Under the pieces are notes generated by a model that made no database searches, was not told the DNA's origin, and worked only from the letters and a program-made list of their open reading frames with translations. Made by a program: the position numbers and the translations under genes. A DNA stretch of 13,354 nucleotides. Origin: JAHWKI01 sp035513575. Its GTDB lineage: Bacteria; Gemmatimonadota; Gemmatimonadetes; Longimicrobiales; RSA9. The stretch is from NCBI GenBank assembly GCA_035513575.1, contig DATKBW010000216.1, forward strand, positions 1 through 13,354. Direction: 5' to 3'. Below, piece after piece: positions 1 through 6,511 of the stretch (its first letter is position 1; every line of letters starts with the position of its first letter).

Positions 1-165
1 GGCTCCTCCAGGCGGGATCGCCTGGGACGCGCCCGCAACGCGTTCACGATCCTCTGGGACAACGGCGGGATCACCGACGAGGAAGTGCGGGGGGCGGTGG
101 AGGACGAGCTGGAGCGGAGGAAGGTCCCGGCGGCGGAGCCGATATCCGCGGCGCGGTCGGGCTGA
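1..165 (+). CDS. C-terminal end of an unrecognised protein (partial at window edge)
   Basis: An open frame enters from the left edge and ends at a TGA at 163-165, giving the last 54 residues of a protein. The visible part is hydrophilic and probably helical, with the stretch ARNAFTILWDNGGITDEEVR followed by an acidic/basic helix and a short Ala/Pro-rich tail. The pattern of a helix, a turn with GGITDEE and another helix resembles the cytoplasmic tails of some transporters, but I do not recognise the family and assign no function. Codon usage fits coding DNA (strong G/C at third positions). The 113 bases between this stop and the tRNA remnant hold nothing I can support. Confidence 0.5.
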   Translation, partial: GSSRRDRLGRARNAFTILWDNGGITDEEVRGAVEDELERRKVPAAEPISAARSG

Positions 166-278
166 CCGGGGCGCGGAACCTGGCGCTCGCCGGCAGGTAC
201 GGTGTTGTCCCGGCGAGTCGCACCGCGTAGCTTCTCGCCGTCTTCACGCGCCCTGTGCATCCCGGGCGCGCCGTCATT

Positions 279-323
279 GGGGCCGTAGCTCAGCTGGGAG
301 AGCACCTGCTTTGCAAGCAGGGG
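279..323 (+). pseudogene. 5' half of a tRNA-Ala (anticodon TGC), 3' half missing
   Basis: The sequence starts with the standard bacterial tRNA-Ala acceptor strand GGGGCCG, then TA, a D arm (GCTC...GAGC), and an anticodon arm CCTGC-TTTGCAA-GCAGG with anticodon TGC. After about 323 the match ends. The following 60 bases contain neither a T arm with GTTCGA and a closing stem nor a CGGC(C/T)CC strand that could pair with the acceptor. A complete tRNA therefore cannot be folded here. The break lies just past the anticodon stem, a region of tRNA genes often used by integrases. No restored 3' end or integrase gene is visible nearby, so this is best read as a truncated tRNA or a mis-joined contig. 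Confidence 0.7.
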
Positions 324-380
324 ATACCCCGTCCGCAGTTCAGGGCATCGGTCACATCGATCACCTCGCGACCCACCCGG

Positions 381-510
381 GCCGTCGGCGGGATGACGAT
401 TACTCAGACCGTCGAGGGACGGGAGCGCTACGCCGTGCGCCTGCGCTACCCGCACGAGCTGCGGGACCAGCCGGAGAAGCTCGCGGAGGTGCTGGTGCCG
501 GTGACCGGCC
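381..510 (+). pseudogene. Internal fragment of a CusA/CzcA-type heavy-metal RND efflux pump
   Basis: Read from 381, about 43 residues (AVGGMTITQTVEGRERYAVR, then LRYPHELRDQPEKLAEVLVPV) match the well-conserved porter-domain segment of CusA/CzcA inner-membrane RND pumps, where GG-M-TTTVEGRERYPV-VRY-RELRD is a hallmark. The family is over 1000 residues long, so this is only a scrap. Upstream, in the same frame, the translation is unrelated and runs through the tRNA remnant. Downstream, beyond about 510, the plus frame becomes the antisense of the TolC gene. There is no start codon or membrane segment belonging to it. It lies head-to-head with the TolC-family gene, whereas intact cus/czc operons carry both on one strand, so an inversion or deletion is implied. 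Confidence 0.75.
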
Positions 511-1748
511 GTACTCCGCCAGAAGGCCGTAGAGCTCCTGCTCGTACTCGTTCACCGTCATCTGCGCGTCCACGAGCGTTATGAAATCCACCGAGCCCAC
601 CCGGTAGGACGAGAACGACGACTCCACGTTGGCCCGTGCCTGGGGCAGCACCTCCGCCCGATAGAGCTGGACGAGCGTCCGCGTCCGCTCCAGCTCGGCC
701 AGCAGCTCGCCGATGCGGGCGTCCACCTGTGCGCGCATGTCCGCGAGATCGGCCTGCGCCATGGCTTCCATGGCGGCCGCCTCGTCCCGCATGCGCAGCT
801 GTCGGCTCTTTGCGAAGACCGGGATGCTGAAGCCCACCATGGCGCTGCCCATCCGCTCCGTCCCCATGTCGCTCCCCCGCTGGCCGTACTGGAATCCGAC
901 CACCGGGTCCGGCCAGATCTCCTTGCGGGCCAGGTCGCCGCGGGTCTGCGCCTGCTCCACCCCCGTCCGTCCGGATTCCAGCATGGGGCGGGTCGCGTCC
1001 GCCCAGGCGCGGAGCGTGTCCGCCTCCGGCACCTCGAGGGGAAGGGGGGAAAGGGCCACGAAAGGCACCGGCGTGCCGGGGGTCGGTCCAGGGTTCCGTT
1101 GAGCCGCGCCACGGCCGACGTCCGCATCGCTTCCATGCGCCGGATCTCGGCATCCATGCGGGCGGCCTCGACGCCGGCCCGCAGCACGTCGCTCTGCCGG
1201 CCCTCGCCCGCGGAGTACATGGCCTTGGCCACCTGCTCGAAGTCACGCAGCAACCCCAGCGTCTCGCGCATCACCGCGAGCTGCCGGTCCGCTTCGTAGA
1301 TCATGTAGAAGGCCATGGCGGCGCGGCTCCGCACCTCCCACCACCGCTCGTCCGCATCCGCGCGCGCCATGGCCGTGCTCTGCTCCGCGATCCGTTCCGA
1401 GAGGTCCAGCTTCCCGAACCACGGCAGCATCTGCATGGCCTGGATCGACGGCGCCATGGAGGTCGGCATGTCCGTGTCGAGGCCGGGCACGGAGAAGTTC
1501 ATGATGCCGACCTGGAGCATCGGGTCCGGTGGCAGCCCGGCCGACGCCTCCCGCGTCGCCACGGCATCGGCCACGGCTGCGGCCGCCCGCAGCATCGGGC
1601 TCCGCGTCCGCGCCAGCTCGTACGCCTGCTCAATCGTGAGGGGCGGTACTTCGGTAGCCGGAGTGTCCTGCGCCGCCGCGCCGGCGGGCACCATGCCAGT
1701 CGCAAGCAGAGCCAGGCTCCCGATCCGCCGCTTCATCGTCTGCTTCAT
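400..1748 (-). pseudogene. TolC-family outer-membrane efflux protein (CusC/CzcC-like), single-base frameshift
   Basis: ATG at 1748 follows an AGGAACGG ribosome site and starts a typical signal peptide (MKQTMKRRIGSLALLATGM, cleavage near GAAAQD). The first frame carries an outer-membrane-efflux repeat (LTIEQAYELARTRSPMLRAA, then a long helical stretch to LNGTLDRPP). At 1076-1082, in a GGGGG run, one base seems missing. The protein continues in the next frame as PFVALSPLPLEVPEADTLRA, with the second repeat and a final helix ending NEYEQELYGLLAEYG near 511. Joined, about 410 residues result, normal for the family. The frame then runs on to a TAA at 400-402 through antisense of the CusA fragment, so the natural end is lost or altered. 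It would form the outer-membrane channel of a tripartite metal exporter. A sequencing error in the G run is possible. Confidence 0.8.
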
Positions 1749-1849
1749 GATCCCGTTCCTAAATCGTTTACGTGCCGCCTGGTTGCGGCGCTGGCAGGAA
1801 TCTCGGTCCGGTGACGTGAAGCGGCCGTGAGACTGAAATGAAGGGTCCT

Positions 1850-1990
1850 TCAGGTCCCCATCATCAACCACATGAGGCCCCCGAACACCATCATCGCCGG
1901 CATCCAGAGCCACATGGCTGTGATACGCACCCCGCCCGTGCCGCCCTCGGGCATCGCGGCGGCCAGGCGCCCGTCGATCGCCTCGATCAT
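1850..1990 (-). CDS. 46-residue Met/Trp-rich single-span membrane peptide
   Basis: A short frame starts at an ATG that overlaps the TGA of the upstream YHS-type gene (ATGA at 1987-1990), which suggests translational coupling. It encodes an acidic N-terminus (MIEAIDGRLAAAMPEGG) and then one hydrophobic segment, VRITAMWLWMPAMMVFGGLM, ending LMMGT. Nine of the last 21 residues are Met or Trp, as is common in small membrane peptides of copper islands, where Met can bind Cu(I); that role is inference. A perfect 6-bp inverted repeat (TGAAGG-GT-CCTTCA, 1839-1852) covers its stop codon. There is no independent ribosome site, consistent with coupling. I know no named family for it. Confidence 0.55.
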   Translation of the reverse strand: MIEAIDGRLAAAMPEGGTGGVRITAMWLWMPAMMVFGGLMWLMMGT

Positions 1991-2528
1991 GGGCGCGGCC
2001 CGCGTCGCGTCCAGCCGCAGCGCGCGAGCACTTCGGCCGTCACGCGCGCGAGGTGGTAGAGCTCGCGGCGCACCCGCGGGCGGTTCAGCCGGTCGGCTCG
2101 GAGCCGCGCCACCTCGAGCGTGAGCTCCTCCTCCAGGACGACAAGTCGGATCGGGCTCGCCGGCTCCAGGGCGTTGGCCGCGAGCGCGCGGATGAGCCGG
2201 GTGGAGTGCTCGCGCAGGTACGCGCGCCGTCCCAGGCGGCGGCGCCAGCGGGTCCGCACGAGCGCGGTGAACTCATCCACGGGGAGATCCCCGATCCGCT
2301 CCTGCACCGTATCGAGGGTCTCCACGTGCCCCCCGCATGCAGGGCAGGGACGGGCCTGGTGGTCTGGCCGATCAACACGCCGGGCGTCCGATCATCGGCT
2401 TCAGAGCCCGGCCCCGTGTACCGGTCCGGGTCCGACAGGAACGCCGCCCGGCACCCCGGATCGCAGAAGAAGTAGGTCTCTCCAGCGTGCTCCGTCGTCG
2501 CCGCCGTTCGGCACTGGATATGCGCCAT
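1987..2528 (-). pseudogene. YHS-domain / zinc-ribbon protein, frameshifted
   Basis: ATG at 2528 opens a YHS-type metal-binding domain (HAGETYFFCDPGCRAAFLSD, residues about 14-33), a small fold common in P1B ATPases and metal-resistance proteins. After a linker (GVLIGQTTR) the frame breaks between about 2347 and 2362. In the next frame the protein continues as RPCPACGGHVETLDTVQERI, which gives a CPxCGG half zinc ribbon, followed by about 100 Arg/Leu-rich helical residues ending at a TGA at 1987-1989. The second frame has upstream stops and only a GTG at 2325 as a possible own start. One missing base is therefore more likely than two genes. The helical C-terminal part is unknown to me. Neighbours are the coupled 46-residue peptide and TolC, which points to one metal-related operon. 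Confidence 0.65.
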
Positions 2529-2638
2529 GAAGAGGATTTCATCCGGCCTTCACCCGCCTCTCATGCGCTGGACCGCACCATGAGGCGATGAATCCGGACA
2601 CGCCGGACCGCGGGTGGCGAGCGAGGACGGAGGGCACG

Positions 2639-3316
2639 ATGGAAGAACCGAAGCGCGATCGTCGTTCTCCGATCGAGCGGGTGTACGACCGGGTCGCATC
2701 GGTCTACGACTGGTACGAGGGACCGATGGACTGGTTGGGCGGTCGTCCCCGCCGGGAGCGTATCATCTCGGGAGCCCGCGGGCGCGTGCTCGAGATCGGT
2801 GTGGGCACGGGCCGGAACCTGGAGTTCTATCCCCCGGCGGCCGAGCTCACCGCGATCGACATCTCGGACCGGATGCTGGAGCGCGCCGGTCGCCGCGCCG
2901 CCTCGCTGGGCCGCGGGGTCGACCTTCGCCACGCGGACGCAGAGGCCCTGCCGTTCCCGGAGGCCTCGTTCGACACCGTCACCGCCACGTGCGTCTTCTG
3001 CTCGGTGGCGGACCCGATCCGGGGCCTGGAGGAGGCCCGTCGCGTCCTGAAGCCTGGCGGCGAGGCGCGGCTGATCGAGCATGTGCGTCCACGGAACCCG
3101 GTGCTCGGCAAGCTGTTCGACTGGGTCAGTCCGCTGACCCGCCGGTTGCTCGGGTCGGAGATGAATCGCCGCACGGAATCGAACGTGCGGGCGGCAGGCT
3201 TCGAGATTACGGACGTCCGGCGAGACGGGATCTGGCGCGAGATCATAGCCAGGCCGGCCCCGCTCCCATTAGAAGGAGCGGGCGCGGATGCGGAGCACGG
3301 GAGGAGACAGTCATGA
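2639..3316 (+). CDS. Class I SAM-dependent methyltransferase (UbiE/PmtA-like)
   Basis: This 225-residue protein has a Rossmann-type methyltransferase core: motif I LEIGVGTGRN (51-60), an acidic residue after strand 2 (AID at 72-74), an HADAEALPFP loop (98-107) and the post-core LKPGGE (137-142). The N-terminal YDRVASVYDWYEG and this arrangement resemble small-molecule and lipid methyltransferases such as UbiE and phosphatidylethanolamine N-methyltransferase; the substrate cannot be read from sequence. I chose ATG 2639 because GGAGGG lies at 2629-2633. An in-frame ATG at 2588 lacks such a site. Its TGA overlaps the ATG of the SHOCT gene (3313-3316), so the two are probably co-translated. The 110 bases upstream, shared with the divergent YHS gene, should hold the promoters, but I see no convincing boxes. 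Confidence 0.88.
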   Translation: MEEPKRDRRSPIERVYDRVASVYDWYEGPMDWLGGRPRRERIISGARGRVLEIGVGTGRNLEFYPPAAELTAIDISDRMLERAGRRAASLGRGVDLRHADAEALPFPEASFDTVTATCVFCSVADPIRGLEEARRVLKPGGEARLIEHVRPRNPVLGKLFDWVSPLTRRLLGSEMNRRTESNVRAAGFEITDVRRDGIWREIIARPAPLPLEGAGADAEHGRRQS

Positions 3317-3588
3317 AAAACGCGTTGATAGCCGTCGCCCAGGGCTGGTGCCCGTGGTGCGGCGACCACATGGGATGGGGAGGCTGGACCATGATGATCG
3401 GATGGTGGCTGATCCTGATTCTACTGATCGTCGGGCTCGTCTGGGCCTTCGGGCGTGGCCGCGCGTGGCGGTCGGACCAACCGCACCGGCGCGACCCGGC
3501 TGAGGACGCGCTGCGGGAGCAGTATGCCCGCGGCGAAATCGACGAAGACACCTACCGCCGCCGGCTGGACGAGCTGCGGAGGCACTGA
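3313..3588 (+). CDS. SHOCT-domain membrane protein 1 with CPWCGDHM motif
   Basis: The protein has 91 residues: a short N-terminus with QGWCPWCGDHMGWGGW (10-25; Cys13, Cys16, His19, Met20), one transmembrane helix (about 28-47), a basic linker, and a C-terminal SHOCT motif (ALREQYARGEIDEDTYRRRL, 66-85). SHOCT is a short oligomerisation-type motif found at the ends of many bacterial proteins. The Cys-x-x-Cys-x-x-His-Met cluster looks able to bind a soft metal such as copper, but this is inference. GGGAGGAG at 3298-3305 serves as ribosome site, and the ATG overlaps the methyltransferase stop. A close paralogue lies at 8314-8595. After its TGA the same frame continues into a cupredoxin remnant. 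Confidence 0.85.
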   Translation: MKNALIAVAQGWCPWCGDHMGWGGWTMMIGWWLILILLIVGLVWAFGRGRAWRSDQPHRRDPAEDALREQYARGEIDEDTYRRRLDELRRH

Positions 3589-3600
3589 CTTCGCGCTCGC

Positions 3601-3762
3601 GCCGGCCAGGAGGCTCCCTCCGCGTCCGTCGTCGGCATCGACCGGTCGGCGAAGCTGCCGGAAGGGGAGACGGTGGCGGTGGAATTCACGCCCGAGCGCC
3701 CGGGCGAGATCCCGTTCCAGTGCCAGATGGGCATGCTGCGGGGAAAGGTGGTGGTCGAATGA
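3601..3762 (+). pseudogene. C-terminal remnant of a cupredoxin (blue-copper) domain protein
   Basis: The frame ending at TGA 3760-3762 reads SVVGIDRSAKLPEGETVAVE, then FTPERPGEIPFQCQMGMLRG and KVVVE. This is the last third of a plastocyanin-like cupredoxin of the type common in copper loci (pattern EFTPERPGE-F-C-M-MLRG-L-V). The Cys and following Met of the type 1 copper site remain. The N-terminal strands with the first ligand and any export signal are absent. Upstream the frame is blocked by the stop of the SHOCT gene at 3586-3588. AGGAGG occurs near 3609, but no ATG, GTG or TTG follows it in this frame. The stop overlaps the GAPDH start (ATGA, 3759-3762), so an intact cupredoxin gene once preceded GAPDH in the operon. 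The missing part was probably lost when SHOCT was joined to it. Confidence 0.7.
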
Positions 3763-4808
3763 GCGGGTCGCGGAAGGTGCGGGTGGCCGTGAACGGCTAC
3801 GGTGTCATCGGCAAGCGGGTGGCGGACGCCGTAGCCGTGCAGGACGACATGGTGCTGGCCGGCATCGCCGACGTGGCCACCGACTGGCGGGTCGCCGTGG
3901 CCCGGGGGAAGGGGTACGCCCTGTACGGGGCCACCGCGGAGCACACCGCAGCCATGAAGTCGGCCGGTCTCGATCCCGCCGGAGTGTTGGACGACCTGCT
4001 GGCGGATGCCGACATCGTCGTCGACTGCACGCCCAAGAAGGTAGCCGCCGGCAACATCCCGCGGTACCGGGACCGGGACCTCCGCTTCATCGTACAGGGT
4101 GGGGAGAAGCATGAGGTGACGGGGCATTCGTTCAGCGCCGAGAACAACTACGCCTCGGCGCTCGGGCGGGACGCGACCAGGGTGGTGTCGTGCAACACCA
4201 CGTCTGTCGTCCGGACGCTGACGGCGCTGAAGCGCGCGGGGCTCCTGAAACGCGCTCGCGGCACGCTCCTCCGGCGCGCCACGGACCCGTGGGAGAGCCA
4301 CCTCGGCGGCATCATGAACACCCTGGTCCCGGAGCCGGAGATCCCCAGCCACCAGGGCCCCGACGCGCAGACCGTCGATCCGGACCTCGATGTGGTGACC
4401 ATGGCCGTGAAGGTGCCGGAGACGCTCGCGCATCTCCACTACTGGTCGGTGCAGCTGACGCGGAAGGCCTCGAAGGAGGAAGTGATCGCGGCGCTCCGGA
4501 CCTCGTCGCGCATCGCCCTGATCCGCATGGCCGATGGCCTGGTCGCGCTGAACTCCGTAAAAGAGCTCATGGCCGATCTCGGCCGCCCCCACGACAACCT
4601 CTACGAGGTGGCCCTGTGGGAGGACATGCTGAGCGTGCAGGGCGACGAGGCGTTCTACGCCTACATGGTCGACAACCAGGCCATAGTCATCCCGGAGACG
4701 ATTGACGCGATCCGGGCGCTGACGGAGCTGGAGCCCGACGGGGCGAGGTCGATCCGGAAAACGAACGAGACGCTCGGGATCACGGGGAGGCTGGGGAGGT
4801 CCTCATGA
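3759..4808 (+). CDS. Type II (archaeal-type) glyceraldehyde-3-phosphate dehydrogenase
   Basis: The 349-residue product carries the type II GAPDH signature: an N-terminal nucleotide-binding VAVNGYGVIGKRVADAV (9-25), QGGEKHEV (113-120), the catalytic cysteine in SCNTTSVVR (Cys145), and RRATDPWE...PSHQGPDAQTV, as in archaeal enzymes. This family oxidises glyceraldehyde 3-phosphate with phosphate, usually accepting NAD or NADP, and is distinct from ordinary bacterial GapA. Length matches the family (about 340). ATG 3759 overlaps the cupredoxin-remnant stop, and its own TGA overlaps the start of the next gene (4805-4808). A longer in-frame start at 3720 lies inside the cupredoxin and is unlikely. 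An archaeal-type enzyme here suggests lateral transfer or a specialised second GAPDH; the usual gapA would have to be sought elsewhere in the genome. Confidence 0.93.
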   Translation: MSGSRKVRVAVNGYGVIGKRVADAVAVQDDMVLAGIADVATDWRVAVARGKGYALYGATAEHTAAMKSAGLDPAGVLDDLLADADIVVDCTPKKVAAGNIPRYRDRDLRFIVQGGEKHEVTGHSFSAENNYASALGRDATRVVSCNTTSVVRTLTALKRAGLLKRARGTLLRRATDPWESHLGGIMNTLVPEPEIPSHQGPDAQTVDPDLDVVTMAVKVPETLAHLHYWSVQLTRKASKEEVIAALRTSSRIALIRMADGLVALNSVKELMADLGRPHDNLYEVALWEDMLSVQGDEAFYAYMVDNQAIVIPETIDAIRALTELEPDGARSIRKTNETLGITGRLGRSS

Positions 4809-6511
4809 TCCGTGCGGCGGTATTCGACCTGGACGGGGTGGTCACCTTCACGGCCCGGGTGCACGCCGCCGCCTGGAAGGAGCTGTTCGACGCGTACCTG
4901 CGCGAGCGGGCGAACAGGCTCGGGGAGCCCTTTTGGCCGTTTACGGAGTCCGATTACCGTGCGCACGTGGATGGGCGGCCGCGCTACGACGGTGTGCGCA
5001 CCTTTCTCACGTCGCGCGGGATCTCGGTCCCGGAGGGCGATCCGTCGGATCCCCCCGGCGCGGAGACCGTGACGGGCCTCGGCAACGGGAAGGACGCGAT
5101 CTTCCAGGAGCGGCTCGGGAGCGACGGGGTCGATGTGGACGGAGAGGCGGTCCGCTTCATCCGCGAGCTCCGCACGGCCGGCGTTCGCGTCGGCGTGGCG
5201 TCCTCGAGCAGGAACACGGCGCCGGTCCTCGAACGCGCCGGCCTGCAGGACCTGTTCGAGGCCCGGGTCGACGGAGTGGTGAGCGCCGAACTGGGCCTCC
5301 GGGGAAAACCCGCGCCCGACATCTTCCTGAAGTGCCTGGAGGCGCTCGGCGGGTCGGACCCGGCGGAGGCCATGGTCCTGGAGGACGCGGAGTCGGGTGT
5401 CGAAGCCGGCCGCGCGGGCGGGTTCGGCCTGGTGGTCGGCGTGGACCGGGGCGGTCGCAGGATACGGCTCCGCGAGCGTGGGGCCGACTGGGTGGTCCCC
5501 GGGTTCGCAGACCTCACCCACGGGCGGATCGAAGAGTGGTTCGCGAACCGCGGCCACGCCCGGCCCAACGCGCTCGCCCGCTGGGCCGAAATCGCAGCCG
5601 AGCTGGACCACCGGATGCCCGCCGTATTCCTCGACTACGACGGCACGCTGACCCCGATCGTGGATCGTCCCGACCAGGCGGTACTTTCCGAAGACATGAA
5701 GGAGACGCTTCGGGAGCTCGCAAATGCGTGGCCGACCGCAGTGGTGAGCGGCCGTCGGCGGGAGGACGTGACGGGACTCGTCGGTCTGGATGGCATCAAC
5801 TACGCCGGCAGCCATGGCTTCGACATTTCCGGGCCCGACGTCCGAGGTCCGCAGCTTGAGGTCAGTCCCGTCCTGCAACCGGTCGTCGCCGGCGCGGCGG
5901 AGGAGTTGCGCAGGCGCACGGCCGGGATTCCGGGCGTCCTGAAGGCCGGCGGGAAGATGGTCTTCGAGCTCCGGCCGGCCATGGAGTGGGACAAGGGGAA
6001 GGCGGTGGTGTGGCTGCTCGAGGCGCTCGGTCTCGACCGGCCGGAAGTGATACCCGTCTACGTGGGCGACGACGAAACCGATGAGGACGCCTTCGCCGCA
6101 CTCGAGGAGCGCGGGCTTCGCAGCGACATCGAAGACGTCCAGGGAGGAACCACGGCCGAGGGGATCCACCTGGGTGCCATGGCCGGCACCGTGGCGATCG
6201 TGCTTCACCGCTACGGCGGCGTCGAACTCGGACCGGACGGCATTTCGTTCTCGCCCGAGATGCCGGAACGCATTGCGCGCCTCCGGTTCCGGGTCCACTG
6301 GGGCGGCCGGTGGCTGGACGTGGACCTGACGGCGGAGCGCTTGCGGCTATCGGCCGATCGCGACCTCCCGGAGCCGATTCCCATCGCCGTCGACGGCGTC
6401 TGGCACGCCCTGGAGTCCGGCGGCGCCCGCGCGTTCGAACTCGTGCCGGGGGCAGGACCCGCGGGAGGGGCGACGCCGGCCGGGAGTCAAACCAGGGTAC
6501 GATTGCCGTGA
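4805..6511 (+). CDS. HAD (beta-PGM-like) + trehalose-6-phosphate phosphatase fusion with a GH65 C-terminal tail
   Basis: This 568-residue protein has three parts. Residues 1-240 are a HAD hydrolase of the beta-phosphoglucomutase group (DLDGVV with Asp8/Asp10, VASSS 131-135, KPAPD 168-172, EDAESG 193-198). Residues 272-437 are a trehalose-6-phosphate phosphatase (DYDGT with Asp277/Asp279, SGRR 315-318, KGK 397-399, GDDETDEDAF 421-430). From about 438 the sequence switches to the end of a GH65 trehalose/maltose-phosphorylase-like enzyme (QGGTTAEGIHLGAMAGT, 446-462, then LRFRVHWGGRWLDV). The order HAD-TPP-GH65 is that of mycobacterial OtsB1 (Rv2006, about 1330 residues), but nearly all GH65 catalytic sequence is missing, as is the last stretch of TPP. 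TPP removes phosphate from trehalose 6-phosphate; activity is uncertain here because its C-terminus is cut. GGGGAGG precedes the start. Confidence 0.9.
   Translation: MIRAAVFDLDGVVTFTARVHAAAWKELFDAYLRERANRLGEPFWPFTESDYRAHVDGRPRYDGVRTFLTSRGISVPEGDPSDPPGAETVTGLGNGKDAIFQERLGSDGVDVDGEAVRFIRELRTAGVRVGVASSSRNTAPVLERAGLQDLFEARVDGVVSAELGLRGKPAPDIFLKCLEALGGSDPAEAMVLEDAESGVEAGRAGGFGLVVGVDRGGRRIRLRERGADWVVPGFADLTHGRIEEWFANRGHARPNALARWAEIAAELDHRMPAVFLDYDGTLTPIVDRPDQAVLSEDMKETLRELANAWPTAVVSGRRREDVTGLVGLDGINYAGSHGFDISGPDVRGPQLEVSPVLQPVVAGAAEELRRRTAGIPGVLKAGGKMVFELRPAMEWDKGKAVVWLLEALGLDRPEVIPVYVGDDETDEDAFAALEERGLRSDIEDVQGGTTAEGIHLGAMAGTVAIVLHRYGGVELGPDGISFSPEMPERIARLRFRVHWGGRWLDVDLTAERLRLSADRDLPEPIPIAVDGVWHALESGGARAFELVPGAGPAGGATPAGSQTRVRLP

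Noticed and set aside
279..360. Complete tRNA-Ala gene
   Set aside because: No T arm and no strand pairing with the acceptor GGGGCCG are present after the anticodon arm.
255..584. Plus-strand open frame of 109 codons as a gene
   Set aside because: It runs through the tRNA remnant, the CusA scrap and the antisense of TolC. Only the CusA part is meaningful.
1749..1849. Metal-responsive operator (MerR/CueR or CsoR type) before TolC
   Set aside because: Only short inverted repeats are present; none matches a known CueR or CsoR box well enough.
2588..2638. Earlier start for the methyltransferase
   Set aside because: No ribosome site precedes ATG 2588 and the extra residues are polar and unlike the family. 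ATG 2639 has GGAGGG at the right distance.
3552..4592. Minus-strand open frame over the GAPDH gene
   Set aside because: Shadow of GAPDH; low-complexity Arg/Gly/His translation with no motif.
4661..6298. Long open frame (545 codons) on the minus strand
   Set aside because: It is antisense to the fusion gene, which has clear domain motifs. Translation is Arg/Pro/His-rich without any motif, as expected from high-GC shadow frames.
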